35,243 nucleotides of DNA, from NCBI RefSeq assembly GCF_016469035.1, contig NZ_JAEHJZ010000019.1:37115-72357 (forward strand), given 5' to 3'. The DNA is from Gelidibacter salicanalis. Lineage in GTDB: Bacteria; Bacteroidota; Bacteroidia; Flavobacteriales; Flavobacteriaceae. Position numbers and translations under genes: made by a program. Within the stretch, counting starts at the first letter, position 1, and each line of letters begins with the position of its first letter. Below are positions 35,138 through 35,243 of the stretch, one piece after another. Below the pieces are notes generated by a model. The model was not told where the DNA came from and ran no database searches. It worked only from the letters and a program-made list of their open reading frames with translations.

Positions 35138-35243
35138 GTGTCAGTAAAACAGGTGAAAAGTTTGCAAACCCCCTTAAAGCATGATCTGGTTCGAGAACTT
35201 AAAAATGACACCTTGTTTTTGAAACCAATTTCACTTAGAGTGA
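35138..35243 (+). CDS. possible 5' end of an unidentified gene, cut by the window edge
   Basis: From a GTG at 35138 the frame stays open for 35 codons to the end of the window, reading SVKQVKSLQTPLKHDLVREL and onward with ordinary amino-acid composition. A TTG nine codons later is an alternative start. The opposite strand has a shorter open frame with an unusual cysteine-rich composition, so the plus strand is favoured. I recognise no family in so short a piece, and chance is not excluded. Confidence 0.35.
   Translation, partial: MSVKQVKSLQTPLKHDLVRELKNDTLFLKPISLRV

Noticed and set aside
35133-35243. Minus-strand frame at the right edge
   Set aside because: It is short, cysteine-rich and unlike known proteins; the plus-strand frame is the better candidate.

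Overview
The window looks like chromosomal core DNA of a member of the Flavobacteriaceae (Bacteroidota). The evidence is low GC, Sec and lipoprotein signals typical of the phylum, almost no Shine-Dalgarno sequences, promoter boxes of the TANNTTTG type, a TamA-like protein that carries a lipobox, a mevalonate-pathway HMG-CoA reductase, and the gene order coaX / outer-membrane protein / TPR protein / lptC / CorC-like / PpiD-like. The genus cannot be fixed from sequence reading alone. I found no insertion sequence, prophage, CRISPR array, toxin-antitoxin pair or recognisable defence system, and no gene-free stretch longer than about 250 bp.

Layout. 1-180: a run of palindromes resembling a REP element, then a strong terminator. 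195-2393 (-): tail-specific protease Prc. 2581-4809 (+): surE, an unknown three-helix membrane protein, and lpxB. 4951-6255 (+): two tandem NlpC/P60 lipoproteins. 6282-8318 (+): a ComEC/Rec2 channel whose C-terminal nuclease-like domain has decayed. 8362-8910 (-): secreted thioredoxin. 9053-14701 (-): a peptide-scavenging cluster of dipeptidyl peptidase IV, two POT-family transporters and the 5' stump of a third. 14849-17148 (+): HMG-CoA reductase and a GHMP kinase. 17267-25240 (-): PpiD-like chaperone, CorC-like protein, a small membrane protein, LptC, a TPR protein, an outer-membrane protein and CoaX. 25383-26546 (+): tRNA-Phe and an SBF-like transporter. 26791-27432 (-): fasciclin lipoprotein. 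27639-35111 (+): tamB and tamL. A reading frame of unknown identity runs off the right edge.

Function. The dominant theme is envelope construction: lipid A synthesis (LpxB), LPS transport (LptC), outer-membrane protein folding and quality control (PpiD-like, Prc), outer-membrane assembly or lipid homeostasis (TamB with TamL), and probable wall hydrolases (NlpC/P60). The second theme is peptide nutrition: DPP IV would release dipeptides that the neighbouring POT carriers import with protons.

I do not see a clear new biological system. The most distinctive observations are the stump of a third POT gene ending in an in-frame stop, a terminator for the thioredoxin gene placed inside the comEC coding sequence, the palindrome cluster at the left edge, a highly structured 220-bp gap between the POT genes, two adjacent 7-bp repeat arrays, and three genes that can only start at TTG.
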